From assembly GCA_012064385.1 (NCBI GenBank), contig QRDG01000606.1:248001-312000 (forward strand): 64,000 nt of DNA, in the 5' to 3' direction. Origin of the DNA: Puccinellia tenuiflora (Eukaryota > Streptophyta > Magnoliopsida > Poales > Poaceae). Made by a program: the position numbers and the translations under genes. Below are positions 45,991-56,902 of this stretch, in pieces (the stretch's first letter is position 1; each line of letters opens with the position of its first letter). Under the pieces are notes generated by a model. The model did no database searches. It worked only from the letters and a program-made list of their open reading frames with translations, and was not told the origin of the DNA.

Positions 45991-47013
45991 TCCTGAAAGC
46001 AAACGGGACAATACCCGGGATTGTGAACTGCGTTTTGGGAGTTGTGCCACCAAATAACACTTGTAAACTTGCACATCTAGAATGTAAATAAACTTTTTCC
46101 AACTTTTATCTGTTCTATTGCATTCGTGGAGGCTTAACGCTCTCGGGAAGGGTTAATGGGCGTGAGAGCTAACCAGCCATGGGCAATCAGACGGATCTGA
46201 ACTACCGACACGGGGCGCATCCCCCCAAGAACCCACCGTTTTTTTACCGCACGAACCTCAGCCCACGACTCCACTGCCCGAGGGAAACTGACAGTTTCAT
46301 CGCGGAGGCGCCACCCCAAAACAACGCCCGCTTTCGTCTTAGCCAAAATGCATAAAACAGATGCAACAAGGAAAAAGGCCGTGCAAGCACGTTTATACTT
46401 AGCTCAGTGTCGACCTCCTTGGACTATTTTAGCAATTGTTTCGTCACGCTGCCGACATGGCGGGTCTTCCATGCCATTTTTAAGACATAACTCTGCCCTG
46501 CCTGCGATTACCCGCAGGGTCAGGTACCCGTGTTGAAATAGACATCTGCCCTGCCAGCCTCCACTAGCGCAGGACCTTAATGGCTGGGGCCCATTGGCCC
46601 CGATCCTGAGACCCTTGTGTTCCCGACGCCGCGTGAAGGCACGTCCGTTTTGCTGACACCCTCATGGTGCCAGTCCGGAGACCCTCTTGTTTCCAGTGCC
46701 GCTTGAAGGCACGTCCGCCTTGCTGACACCCTCATGGTGCCGGTCCGGAGACCCTCTTTGGCTCTTTATCCTTGACGCCCGGAGGCCATCCACTTTTCGA
46801 TCCAGTACTTCTGGGGAGGTCCACTTGGTCCCGGGTGTGTCGTCACGATGTGACCCGGCAAATCCCACTCTTCTCCAGGAAGGCCTTCGTAGAAGAAAGC
46901 TTGATTCCAGCTGATGGCGGTCATTCTCTAACTCTCTTGCGTTCTTTGCGTTACTGGTGGCGAGCAGGATTCATCCAAATTGTCGGTTTGAGTGGAAACT
47001 TTGGAGAAGGTTC
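45991..47013 (-). other. Noncoding part of element B with a direct duplication
   Basis: Between antisense gene end and gag. About 72 bp are repeated back to back (about 46610-46752), with the phrase GCTGACACCCTCATGGTGCC in both copies. No RT, RNase H or integrase motif is seen on either strand. Confidence 0.5.
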
Positions 47014-47229
47014 TCAATGATTTTTTTTCTTGGCTTTCTTTGGTCTCGGGTTGAGAGAACAGTCCCTACTGAGGTGACCAAGTTCCCCGCAGGTGTAGCA
47101 ATCCCCGCTTCTCGGACGCTTGTTGAGCTCTCGGCAGTCATCAACATTGTGTCTATCGGACTGATGGTACGAACACCAAGGTCCTGGCTGACCATCTTCG
47201 CCCAAAGGGATCTGGATCTCTTGCAGCAC
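47014..47229 (-). pseudogene. Gag nucleocapsid fragment of element B with CCHC zinc knuckle
   Basis: The minus strand encodes SDRHNVDDCRELNKRP and then CYTCGELGHLSRDC, a textbook CX2CX4HX4C knuckle, followed by a basic tail (RPKKAKKKNH) and stop. The knuckle would bind element RNA during packaging. This CCHC form differs from the CX2H finger in elements A, C and E, so element B belongs to a different branch. No capsid sequence is found between it and the repeat-rich N-terminus. Confidence 0.7.
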
Positions 47230-47336
47230 ATAGACATGGGGATCTCCATCGGAAAGCTCGCTCTTCTTGCTCAGGCTCAGACTCTCCTCCTCTCGGAGTC
47301 ATGCCACCGGTGGTGTTTCCAAGCAGAGTTCCTCCT

Positions 47337-48060
47337 TCACCTTGCGCGTCCGCGGGGAAAGAGGTACATCGATGCTTGTAGCACTTCCTTGAGGCTTCTT
47401 CTCATTGGCAACCGGGCTGGCGTGCGCTGCTGGGGGACGAACTGAATCCCGTGGGCTTGACCTTGGGCAGAAGGTGCCGCCGACAATTCTTTAGGGTTGA
47501 AGCAGAGCCCCGGGTACCGCAGATACTCCACATCAGTCTTGGCCTTTTTTCTCCGCGCCATCCTTGGCGCAGGACTTGGCGGCGCGGCCGAAGTAGATCT
47601 TGTCGATGACCCTGGTGACGAGGTCGACGCAGACCATGTCGATGAACCTGGCAGCGAGGTCGACGCAGACCTTGTCGATGAACCTGGCGGTGAGGTCGAC
47701 GCAGACCTTGTCGGTGGACCTGGCGGCGAGGTCGACGCAGACTTTGTCGATGGACCTGGCGGTGAGATCGACGCAGACCTTGTCGAAGAACCTGACGACG
47801 AGGTTGACGCAGACCTTATCGATGAACTTGAGATCGACGCGGACCTTGTCGGAGAACCTGGCGACGAGGTCGACGTAGACCTTGTCGATGAACTTGAGGT
47901 CGATGCGGACCTTGTCGGAGAACCTGGCGACAAGGTCGACGCAGACCTAGTCGATGAACTTGAGGTCGACGCGGACCTTGTCGGAGAACCTGGCGACGAA
48001 GCCGACGCAGACCTTGATCAAGATCTCGATGAAGATCTTGAAGTCGATGCAGACGAATCC
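47337..48060 (-). pseudogene. Gag N-terminal region of element B encoded by tandem repeats
   Basis: The minus strand encodes repeated SPGSPTRSASTS-like 12-residue units, then a basic MARRKKAKTDVEYLRYPGLC segment and ARLPMRRSLKEVL. The repeats correspond to 36-bp DNA units, with a 66-bp higher-order variant near the start. The Ser/Arg-rich product is probably disordered. It lies directly after the primer site, in gag position. The capsid domain is missing. Confidence 0.5.
47600..48060. repeat. Tandem 36-bp / 66-bp repeat array in element B gag
   Basis: Units share GAGGTCGACGCAGACC and repeat at 36 bp over 47610-47830, then as a 66-bp compound unit to about 48010. The complementary strand is open too, encoding EVDADLVDEPGG-like units. 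Confidence 0.85.
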
Positions 48061-48071
48061 AGCGCCTGCGC

Positions 48072-48091
48072 CCCCGACCTGGCGCGCCAGA
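48072..48091 (-). promoter_or_regulatory. Primer-binding site of element B
   Basis: The minus strand reads TGGCGCGCCAGGTCGGGGGC next to the LTR end at 48092. It differs from the TGGCGCCCAC sites of elements A, C and E. Confidence 0.65.
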
Positions 48092-48991
48092 TGTCGTGTC
48101 CTGGATCACGGACACCAGGAGTAAAGGATACCCCCTTTTTAGGTTCGGCACGGGGCGCGAAGGAGGCTGGGAGACGCCTACTTCCAGGAGAACCTCATCG
48201 AGACCTCCGATCTACGTACTCGTAAGCAACACAGAGGCACAGGGAGTTTACCCAGGTTCAGGCCGCCCGGAGGCTAAAAGCCCTACTCCTGCATGTCTGG
48301 ATTGAGTGGTTTATCATGGTGTAGCTTACAGAGGTGGACGCGGGTGAGAACCCGGGAGGTGTTTCCCTCAGGTGGCCTCCGACTCTCTGGAATTCCGTCC
48401 GGAAATCTCCCCCTTTCCCTCAGGTGCCTTGGTCCTCCTTTTATAGGCTAAGGGGATCCCACAAGGGCACCTTTGGGGGCGGAGGTGTTTTAGGCGGGAA
48501 AACCCCTCCGGGTTCTACTTATGGGGCGACGTGGCCTCTTCTCATCCAAGTATTCTTCTGAGTGGGGTTAGGTGCGGTCGCCCACCTTTTGCAGGGCGGA
48601 CGGACAAAGGCTGACACCTTTACCGACTGTGCCCCCCCCCCCCCCCCCGCGGCGCCTCCATCTTCTTGGCGCCCAAGTCTTCTAGGAGCTTCCAGCCGGA
48701 GCTGGCAAGCTTATCCTCTTCGCTGGTACGGAGGTTGGATCCCGGGGTGAGCCTGGCCTCCTGCCAGGCGTCCGGGTCCCCGGGACCTCCGCGTTGTCTG
48801 TCGGGTTGAGGGCGACCCCGGGAGGTCCCCCAGCCCTTAGTCGTGGTTGTCGATGCCGTCCTTGCCTGGTTGCCGTGGGGCAGATGGGGGGCCCATCTCC
48901 CCACTTGTACCATTGCCTTGTTCGCCTTCTTGGTGGGCCCACTGGTGGTGGACCACTTTGACCGGATCAGGGGAAACCCGTGTTCCATTGT
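48092..48991 (-). repeat. 5' LTR of element B, outer end replaced
   Basis: It matches 38806-39718 apart from indels. It has a run of 17 C at 48632-48648 where the other copy has 6. Its outer terminal bases are cut where the LTR of element C starts at 48992. Confidence 0.8.
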
Positions 48992-49664
48992 TGTCGGGGA
49001 GATGAACCCCGGATACCCTAAAGACGCTCATTTCTGCAAACTCCTCAAGCCAGCCAGATCAGGCCGGCTGCAATGTGCCGGCTACATCATGCCGGCAATG
49101 TTCGTCCGGCTGCACCTACCCAGACGCATCCGTCCGTCTGGACTGAAGCCGGATCCACCAACCGACAGTTCCGTACCAGTGGGCCAGGCTCGCATAACCG
49201 TCGCCTGTGAACAGTACTTCCTGTCGGGCGTTTCCTGTACAACATCATGACAATTAGCTCCAGCCGGACCAGAGTGTAGCTGATGTCATAGGAATAGCCC
49301 TGTAAATTCCTTGTAACCCAAAACCCTAGCCCGTCGCCTATATAAGGTGGGCTAGAGCCCCCTGCGCGGGGCAAGCGAACAAGATTCAGGCATTCGCTGG
49401 TCTCACGACGATCATCATCTTCTACCTCCAGCCGGCTGCCACCTGAAATAGCTCTAGGAGCACATTGTAGCCCGAACTCTGTGATCAAGCAATAGAAATC
49501 CGAAGAGCAGGACGTAGGGGTGTTACCTCCACAAGAGGGCCCCGAACCTGGGTACATCGCGTGTCTTTGCGTGCTTGTTACCCAATCTCGAGCGAACACC
49601 ATCGTTGCATTGCCCCATAATCTTTCCCATCTTTGATGGGTATGCCGTGCTATCCACCACGACA
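48992..49664 (+). repeat. 5' LTR of element C
   Basis: It starts TGTCGGGGAGATGAACCC and ends ATCCACCACGACA, 673 bp. A CCTATATAAGG box lies at about 49337. The primer site follows directly. Confidence 0.85.
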
Positions 49665-49684
49665 TTTGGCGCCCACCATGGGGC
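49665..49684 (+). promoter_or_regulatory. Primer-binding site of element C
   Basis: TTTGGCGCCCACCATGGGGC directly follows the LTR. It overlaps the ATG (49678) of gag. Confidence 0.7.
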
Positions 49685-52127
49685 TAGCGACGAGCGGAGT
49701 CATGTTCTGCGCGGGATCCCGTTCCGTTGATGACCGGCGTGTCGTCTCCGGCCTCGTGCTCACCATCGGCTCCATCGGCTACATCATCGACAACACCCAG
49801 AGCTTTGCCGACGTGGCTTCACCAGCGGAGGCGTCATCGTCACCTTCGGCGACTTCCCCGTCTACGTCGCCGTCGCTGCAAAGGAGTACCCGGAGGAGGT
49901 CCTCACGTGTCTGGCTCCATCGGCCTTCGACCCCGGCACGCGCGGCTGCGAGTCCTCCTTCAACCACCTCGACTCCAGCAGTGCGGACTGCGATGACACC
50001 GAGCTCCGCGTCTACGCCGAGATGCACATGGTCGAGCATGTGGCCGCAGGAGGCGTCATCGGCAAAACCGTCCACAAAGCTGGCGAACATTCGCGTTTCC
50101 AGCGCAACCTCGAGGCGGAGTTCGAGTTGCTAAGCACTCCCATCGCGCCGAGTGCGGACCCATCCAAGGCGGCAGCCGAGCTCGAGAAGATGCGCCAGCA
50201 GATGTACGACAAGGCACTCCACTTGGCCTCGACGCAGCGCCGACTCAACGCCGCGATGCGCGAGTACAACACCGTCCACGGTTTCGATCCGGCAAGAGGC
50301 AACGCGGACAAGCTGGGCGAAGTCAGGCGCAAAGGAGGGGACCTCGGCGGAGCATTGAACCGTGTTGGACAGCTACACAAGAACTCCGACATCGTCCAAC
50401 CGGAATACAGTTGTCCGGCTCAAAAGATGAAGGCCGCGGAGGTGGCGGCAGCCGAACTTCCTCATCTCCAAGGCGAAGAGCTACGTCAACAAATGCGCCG
50501 GGTTCAGGAACTCATCGCCACGGCCAACTGGCAGCAACGCGAAACCGAGCCGGCCGAAAGCAGGGACTTAGCGCTATACGCTCCTCCACCTGGCTATCAC
50601 GCAGCCGGCAAGTCCAAGCAGGGCTACGAGGCATCATCGACAAGCCGCGGCAGGCCAAAGGACAAGCAACCACAAGCTCATCACGAGAGGAGCGTGAGCT
50701 CACATCCCCGAGATCACGGTCGTGATCCGGCTGGACGACCTGAAGACGGCGACGACAACAACCCCCGAGCCGGACGCAGCGTCAAGGAGCGAATCGGCAA
50801 CAAGGTCACCATCGACCAACGCCTGGGGCCGCTGGGACCGGAAGCCGACAACGACGCTCGACAACGCATCCAGTCGCTCAAGGCCTCAAGCACCATCGAG
50901 GAAGAAGATGTCGTTGCGCATAGCTATTTTAGACCACGCATCCGGACAGAGCAATTCCCAAAGGGATTCACGCTCCCGAGGGACACGCCAAAATATAACG
51001 GCACCGCCAAGCCGGAGGACTGGCTAGCCGATTATGTCACCGCAGTCAACATCGCATGTGGTAACAAGCGGGTGGCCGTACGCTACGTGCCGCTCATGCT
51101 CCAGGGATCGGCTCGGACCTGGCTGAACAGCCTCCCGGCTGAAAGCGTCAACAGCTGGTTGGATTTCGAGGAAGTGTTCAACCGCAACTTCACCGGAACT
51201 TACCTACGCCCAGGCAACGCGCAGCTGCTCGCGATGTGCAAGCAAAAGGAGGACGAGTCGGACGGTGCTTACCTAATGCGGTGGACCGGCCTGCGCAACT
51301 CCTGCGAGGGAATCCCAGAATTTCAAGCCGTCCAGTACTTCGTCCAAGGCTACAAAGACCAGACTCTACTCAAGCACAAGCTCCTGAGGAAAAACCTGAA
51401 GACCACGACGCACCTCATGGCCATCACGGATGAGTACGCCACCGCCGATGTGGGCATGACCAATCCGATCTGACTCGACGAAACCGGAAGGATCATCACG
51501 GCTGAGCCGGCTACGCGCCGAAGAAAGACGGAAGCGCAAGAAGGAAGATCAACCCGGCGCGACTCCGCGGCGTCCGGCAAGCGCAAGACCACTAACGACC
51601 GTGTCGAGTCCAAGGTCATCGCTACCACAGAGGGAAGGCCGGCAGGCGGCTTCGACAACCGCCGCATGAGAACAAGCAGCGACATGCGCTGGACAAGGGC
51701 GAAGAACAACTACGAGTCTCTACTCGACCGGTCGTGCCGGAACCATGGCGACCGGCCAGCCAACCACACCGTGAGACAGTGTAATCTCGGCCGTCCGAGG
51801 CCGCCAGCGTACGGACGGCGGGATCCGCCTCCACCTCCAGAGGAAGCCGGACGGGATGATCAGAGGCACGACGATAGGCGGCGCGAAGACAGGTATCGCG
51901 ACGATCGCCAACGCAAGGACCAAAGGAGGGAATGTCTTCCATCTCCACCACCAAGGGATCGCGACGAATACCGGAACCCGGACGCCGGCTACATCGTGTT
52001 CGTCAGCGAGCGCGACGACAAGCGAAGCCGGCGAGAACGATTCAAGGAGGTGAACGCTGTGGCTCCACTCGTCCCCCAGTATGTCAACTGGTCGGAAGGG
52101 GCGATCACCTGGGACCACCGCGACCAC
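49678..52127 (+). pseudogene. Gag of element C, with frameshift and stop
   Basis: It starts MGLATSGVMFCAGSRSVDDR, matching the start of gag in element A (MSGVTFWAGYTGG). The frame shifts before 50022. The long frame to 51473 carries an N-terminal helical region (EKMRQQMYDKALHLASTQRR), a charged linker and the capsid domain (PKYNGTAKPEDWLADYVTAV, VPLMLQGSARTWLNSLPAES and DFEEVFNRNFTGTY). After TGA 51471-51473 the frame resumes with a CX2HX7HX4C finger (CRNHGDRPANHTVRQC, about 51735) and an Arg/Asp-rich linker. Capsid and finger would form the particle and bind RNA. Disrupted at least twice. Confidence 0.75.
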
Positions 52128-52782
52128 CCAGAGCTGATGCCCAACCCAGGCGGCTACGCTCTAGTTCTGGAGCCCATGATCATCTCCCCCAAGCGCGCAT
52201 GCACCTTCTCGCGCGTCCTCATCGACGGAGGTAGCAGCATCAACATACTCTACCACGACACGCTGGAGAAGTTGGGCGTCTCCGAGTCCAGCCTGATGCC
52301 AAGCCAGACGGTCTTCCACGGTATCGTACCAAGGCGAGCCGGCTCCTCCATGGGGCTCATCCGGCTTGACGTCCTATTCGGCACCAAGGACAACCATCTC
52401 CTTCGAGGTGGTCGACCACACCAGCGCCTACCACGCCATTCTTGGGCGGCCGGCGCTCGCCAATTTCATGGCGGTACCTCACTACGCCTACCTCAAGATG
52501 AAGCTACGAGGCCCGCGCGGAATCACCACCATCTCCGAGGATTACAAACGCTCCATCGCCTGCGCCACCGACAGCGCGAAGGTGGCCGAGACCATGGTCT
52601 GCAACGAGGAGATGCAACAATTCAAGCGCAAGGCCAGCGAGGAGAAGCTGGAGATACCGGAGTCGGCCAAGCCGGATGGCGAGTCGAATTTCCAGGTGCC
52701 AGGAGACACTAAGAAGATCTACTTCGATGACAACGACAAGTCCAAGTTTGTCGTTGTGGGGGCAAACCTGGACCCCAAATAG
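52128..52782 (+). pseudogene. Protease of element C, one frameshift
   Basis: The active-site loop VLIDGGSSINILYHDTLEKL (about 52220-52275) is in the gag frame. After a shift near 52390 the frame continues FEVVDHTSAYHAILGRPALA (the GRP signature) and ends GANLDPK followed by TAG 52780-52782. Sequence after the TAG stays open in phase into the RT N-terminal extension (ESELVEFLRENRDIFAWSPK). Element E has the same TAG. The enzyme would cut the polyprotein; here it is broken by the frameshift. Confidence 0.75.
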
Positions 52783-53874
52783 GAAAGTGAGCTCGTCGAA
52801 TTCCTCCGTGAGAACCGGGACATCTTCGCGTGGTCCCCCAAGGACATGCCTGGTGTGCCGAGGTAATTTGCCGAGCACTCTCTACACGTCCGGCCAGACG
52901 CGAAGCCGGTCAAGCAATCCTTACGCTGCTTTGCAGAAGAAAGAAGGAAGATAATAGGAGAAGAGATAGCCAGGCTGCTTGCAGCCGGGTTCATCATGGA
53001 AGTACAACACACGGAGTGGCTAGCTACCCAGTTCTAGTGCTCAAAAAAACAAGAAGTGGAGAATGTGCATCGATTACAGTCATCTTAACAAGGCCTGCCC
53101 CAAGGATCCCTTCGCCTTGCCGCGCATCGACCAAGTGATCGACTCCACGGCCGGCTGTGACCTCCTCTCCCTCCTCGCCGCCTACTCCGGCTACCACCAA
53201 ATACCGCTGAACCCGGACGATCAACTCAAGACCGCCTTCATCACCCCCTACGGACCGTTCTGCTACACCACCATCCGTTCGGCTTGAAGAACGCTGGGGC
53301 AACGTACCAGCGGTGCATGCAAAAATGCCAGCACGACCAAATCGGTCGCAACGTCCACGCTTACGTCGACGACATCGTCATAAAAACCAAGGAGAAGCAC
53401 ACCCTACTCGCTGATCTCAAGGAGACATTCGACAACCTGCGACGATTCGAGATGAAGCTCAATCCGGAGAAATGCGTTTTCGGCGTGCCAGCTAGATAGC
53501 TACTCGGCTTCCTCGTGTTGGCACGCGGAATTGAAGCCAACCCGGAGAAGATCGCCGCCATCGAGAACATGCGACGACCAAGAAACATCAAGGACATCCA
53601 GAAGTTCACCGGATGCCTGGCCTCCCTCAGCCGCTTCATCAGCCGGCTCGGCGAGAAGGCTCTCCCACTATATCACCTATTGAAGAAAACGGACAAGTTC
53701 GTCTGGAGCGACGCAGCCGAAGCCGCCTTCATTGAGCTCAAGCGCGCACTCGCCACCATCCCCGTTCTAGCGCCACCAACCCCGAAGGAGCCCATGCTCC
53801 TGTACATCGCCGCCTCGAACCGAGTCGTCAGCGTCGTCCTGGTGGTGGAGCGAGAAGAAGCCGGCAAACAGTAG
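52783..53874 (+). pseudogene. Reverse transcriptase of element C
   Basis: Motifs in order: DMPGVPR, TAA (about 52864), ARLLAAGFIMEVQHTEWLA, a break near 53036, MCIDYSHLNKACPKDPFALP, LAAYSGYHQI, a frame break near 53275, FGLKNAGATYQRCM, then the YVDDIVI active site (about 53362-53382). The connection segment LGFLVLARGIEANPEKI follows TAG 53497. Another TAG at 53872 replaces the Trp found in element E. The catalytic YVDD is intact but at least four lesions prevent expression. Confidence 0.8.
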
Positions 53875-54597
53875 CTGGTGCAGCGGCCGGTCTACTACCT
53901 CAGCGAAGTGCTCTCGCAATCAAAGCAAAACTATCCTCACTACCAGAAGCTCGCATACGGCGTATACATGGCAACCAAGAAACTGAAGCACTACTTTCAA
54001 GAGCACCCGATCAAGGTGATAAGAGAGGCTCCACTCGCCGAAATCATATGCAACAAGGATGCAACCGGCAAGATCGGGAAATGGGCGATCAATCTTACGG
54101 CGCACGGAGTCGAATACGACAAGAGAATAGCGATCAAATCACAAGTGCTCGCCGACTTCCTCGTCGACTGGACGGAGACGGAACACATTCCGCCGCCTCC
54201 CAATTCCGGCCAACACTGGCTCATGCACTTTGACGGCTCCAAGAGATACTGGGGACTCGGAGCCGGAGTCGTCCTTACCTCTCCCAAGGGATGCCGGCTC
54301 GAGTACGTGCTGCAAATCCACTTCACGGCGTCCAACAACGTAGCCGAATATGAAGCTCTCGCGCACGGCCTCAAGCTCGCCAAGGCCATGAACATCAAGC
54401 GGATCCTCTGCTATGGAGATTCCGACTTGGTGGTCCAGCAAACCACCGGTCATTGGGACGCCAAGGACCCCAACATGGCCGCCTACAGCTTTTACGTCCA
54501 ACAACTCGCTGGATGCTTTGACGGATGCGAATTCCACCACATCCACCGCTCCAACAATGAGGCGGCCGACACATTGGCAAACATCGGCTCCCTCTGA
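53875..54597 (+). pseudogene. RT tail and RNase H of element C
   Basis: 240 codons open in one frame. RPVYYLSEVLSQSKQNYPHY starts the RNase-H-like connection. The RNase H proper begins WLMHFDGSKRYWGLGAG (first Asp), then NNVAEYEALAHGLKLAKAMN (Glu) and CYGDSDLVVQQTTG (Asp), ending HHIHRSNNEAADTLANIGSL, with the last Asp in the ADTLA motif. All four carboxylates are present, so the domain itself looks intact. It would degrade the RNA strand of the hybrid. Stops at both ends separate it from RT and integrase. Confidence 0.8.
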
Positions 54598-56028
54598 CAA
54601 GAAATCCCACCCAGCGTCGCCCTCGAAAAGCTATACAAGCCATCCATCACACTGTGCCCAGGCTCCGACTCCATCCGGATGCCTCAGGGCGCGGAGCCGG
54701 ACGGGCCGGCTGCTCTCAAGCCTGAAGCCGTTGAGGTCCTCGTCATTGAAGAAGCTCCTCCATGGACGCAACCCTTCCTCGCCTACCTTGCCAACGACGA
54801 ACTTCCAGTGGACGAGCTCGCCGCCAGGCAAATCAAGCGTCGCGCAAGCGCATACACCATCATCAACAACGAGTTGTATAAACGCAGCGTCTCAGGCATC
54901 TTCCAGCGCTGCATAGGTCAAGAAGAAGGAATCAAGATACTCCGAGAAATTCACCAAGGCGAATGCGGCCATCACGCGTCGTCAAGGGCAATCGTGGCCA
55001 AAGCATTCCGGCACGGATTCTAATAGCCGACTGCGCTGGCGGATGCAAACCAGCTAGTCCAGCTCTGCAATGGCTGCCAACGATTTGCAACTCAGAAGCA
55101 TACGCCCGCTGCAGCACTCAAGACAATCCCCATCACCTGGCCATTTGCCGTCTGGGGGCTGGATATGGTTGGCCCGTTGAAGAAGGCAAGCGGCGGCATG
55201 ACGCACCTGCTGGTGGCCGTTGACAAGTTCACGAAATGGATCGAAGCCAAGCCGATCAAGAAGCTGGACGGCCCAGCCACTGTCAAATTCTTCAAGAGCA
55301 TCATCTACCGCTTCGGTTACCCCAACAGCATCATCACGGACAACGGCTCAAACTTCGTCAAGGGCGAATTCGCCAGGTTCTGCGGCAGAACCGGCATCCG
55401 GCTGGACGTCGCTTCTGTCGCGCATCCGCAATCAAACGGGCAAGTCGAGCAGGCAAACGGACTCATCCTGTCCGGCATCAAACCTCGGTTGCTCGAGCCG
55501 CTTGAGCGAGCAGCCGGCGCATGGCTAGAGGAGCTGCCATCCGTCCTTTGGAGCCTAAGGACAACTCCGAATCGCTCAACCGGCTTCACCCCGTTCTTCC
55601 TCGTCCACGGAGCCGAAGCCGTCGTGCCAACCGACATCGAACATGATGCACCCCGCATTGTCCTGTTCACGGAGGCGAAAGCCAAACAAGACTACGAAGA
55701 CGGAATGGACCTGCTGGAGGAAGCACGACAACTCGCCGAATCAAGATCAGCCATGTACTAGCAGCAGCTGCGCAACTACCACAGCCGGAGAGCCAGGCAT
55801 GTACGCTTTCGTGAAGGCGATCTCATGCTCCGGCTAATCCAAGACACCAAGAACATGCACAAGCTATCATCACCCTGGGAGGGACCATTCATCATGAGCA
55901 AAACACTCATCAACGATGCCTACTACCTCATCGATGCCCGCGAGCACAAGAAGGACAAGATGGACAAGGAAGGCGATGAAACGGAACGGCCATGGAATGC
56001 CTCACTCTTACGCCGATTCTACACTTGA
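54598..56028 (+). pseudogene. Integrase of element C with HHCC and DDE motifs
   Basis: After a linker (ITLCPGSDSIRMPQGAEPDG) comes the HHCC zinc finger: REIHQGECGHHAS, a stop pair near 55021, then LCNGCQRFA. The core has GLDMVGPLKKASGGMTHLL (first Asp), FGYPNSIITDNGSNF (second Asp) and HPQSNGQVEQANG (Glu). The C-terminus includes WLEELPSVLWSLRTTPNRST and GPFIMSKTLINDAYYLID, ending RPWNASLLRRFYT and TGA 56026-56028. TAG 55759 replaces one of three Gln codons. There is no chromodomain. All catalytic residues are present but the gene is split by stops. Confidence 0.85.
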
Positions 56029-56902
56029 GCGAGTGCCATGTATGTATCACCTGTGTTATCAATAAAGGAATGAAAATGATGAGCACATGAATCAGTTTTT
56101 CGCTTTTCCTTTTAACTTTCCGGCTGCTCCGGCAGCCGGCAAACTTCCCTCCCGCGGCCATGTAGCGTGAATAAGCTCCAAACAGCTACCTCTTCATATC
56201 TGGTAAAGCCGGCAAGAGAATAAGCTGGAGGACGCTAAAACGTGAAAAACGCTCAAAGGAAAGTAGTGCCGGCTGATAAAAACGTCATTCTGCAAACTCG
56301 GCCAAGCCGGTAGTCGGCAACTTCTTCTCCTATTACGGACGATTAACTACACGACGCTAAATGGCTACCTATTCGAATCCGGCAAGGCCGGCAAGAGAAT
56401 AAGATGGAGGCGGACTGTATGCGAAAGACGTAAGAACAGAACTCATTGCCGACTGAAAAAACCCTGACCTAATAACCGAAAACCTAATGTTATAGTACTG
56501 TGTATGATCCCGCTGGACGGTGAAGTGCACACGAACTACGGCAGGAGTGGCTACAGGCGAGCGGATAATTAAGATGAACAAAATAAAAGCAACTTTTACA
56601 GCCGGTTGAACAAGCTAACTGCTCCGTCATCTGCTTTATGTATAAAATGCCGCTTGCCGGCTGCGGAGACCCGGAAACCGGACGCGAAGCACAGCAAGAA
56701 CCCGAAGCCGGTCTCAAGAACACAGGTACAAGAACAGGATGGATAACGTCATCCGGCTTCAAACAACAAGCCGACAATACAGCAGTAATTCAAAAGCTTA
56801 CAAGCAAGGGCGAAACGAGGCAAGATACATAAACCAAAAAGAGGAGATCCACAGGCGGACAACCTCGCATACAGATGAAGCCGGACACTGGACAACCTAA
56901 AC
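56029..56902 (+). other. Noncoding sequence after pol of element C, with an imperfect duplication
   Basis: AATAAA at 56061 lies 33 nt after the pol stop. Blocks around 56200-56280 and 56390-56465 share GCCGGCAAGAGAATAAG and surrounding words, an imperfect duplication about 185 bp apart. No ORF of note. Confidence 0.5.

Larger units (their letters stand above)
38806..48991 (-). mobile_element. Element B: Tat-type LTR retrotransposon without pol, minus strand
   Basis: The 3' LTR is at 39718-38806 with polypurine tract TGGGGGCTAC just upstream. The 5' LTR is at about 48991-48092, with primer site TGGCGCGCCAGGTCGGGGGC next to it. The interior has gag pieces (47933-47014) and a large antisense gene (40150-45990), but no protease, RT or integrase. 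A 3.5-kb solo-LTR-like insertion lies in the antisense gene. The LTRs differ by several indels (about 23, 40 and 80 bp), so it is old or recombinant. Its terminal bases at the 5' end are replaced by the LTR of element C. Confidence 0.75.

Noticed and set aside
47497..48225. 242-codon plus-strand acidic repeat ORF (DADLVDEPGG-like units)
   Set aside because: Antisense of the tandem 36-bp repeats in the gag of element B. It stays open because the unit is a multiple of three, and it runs into the LTR.
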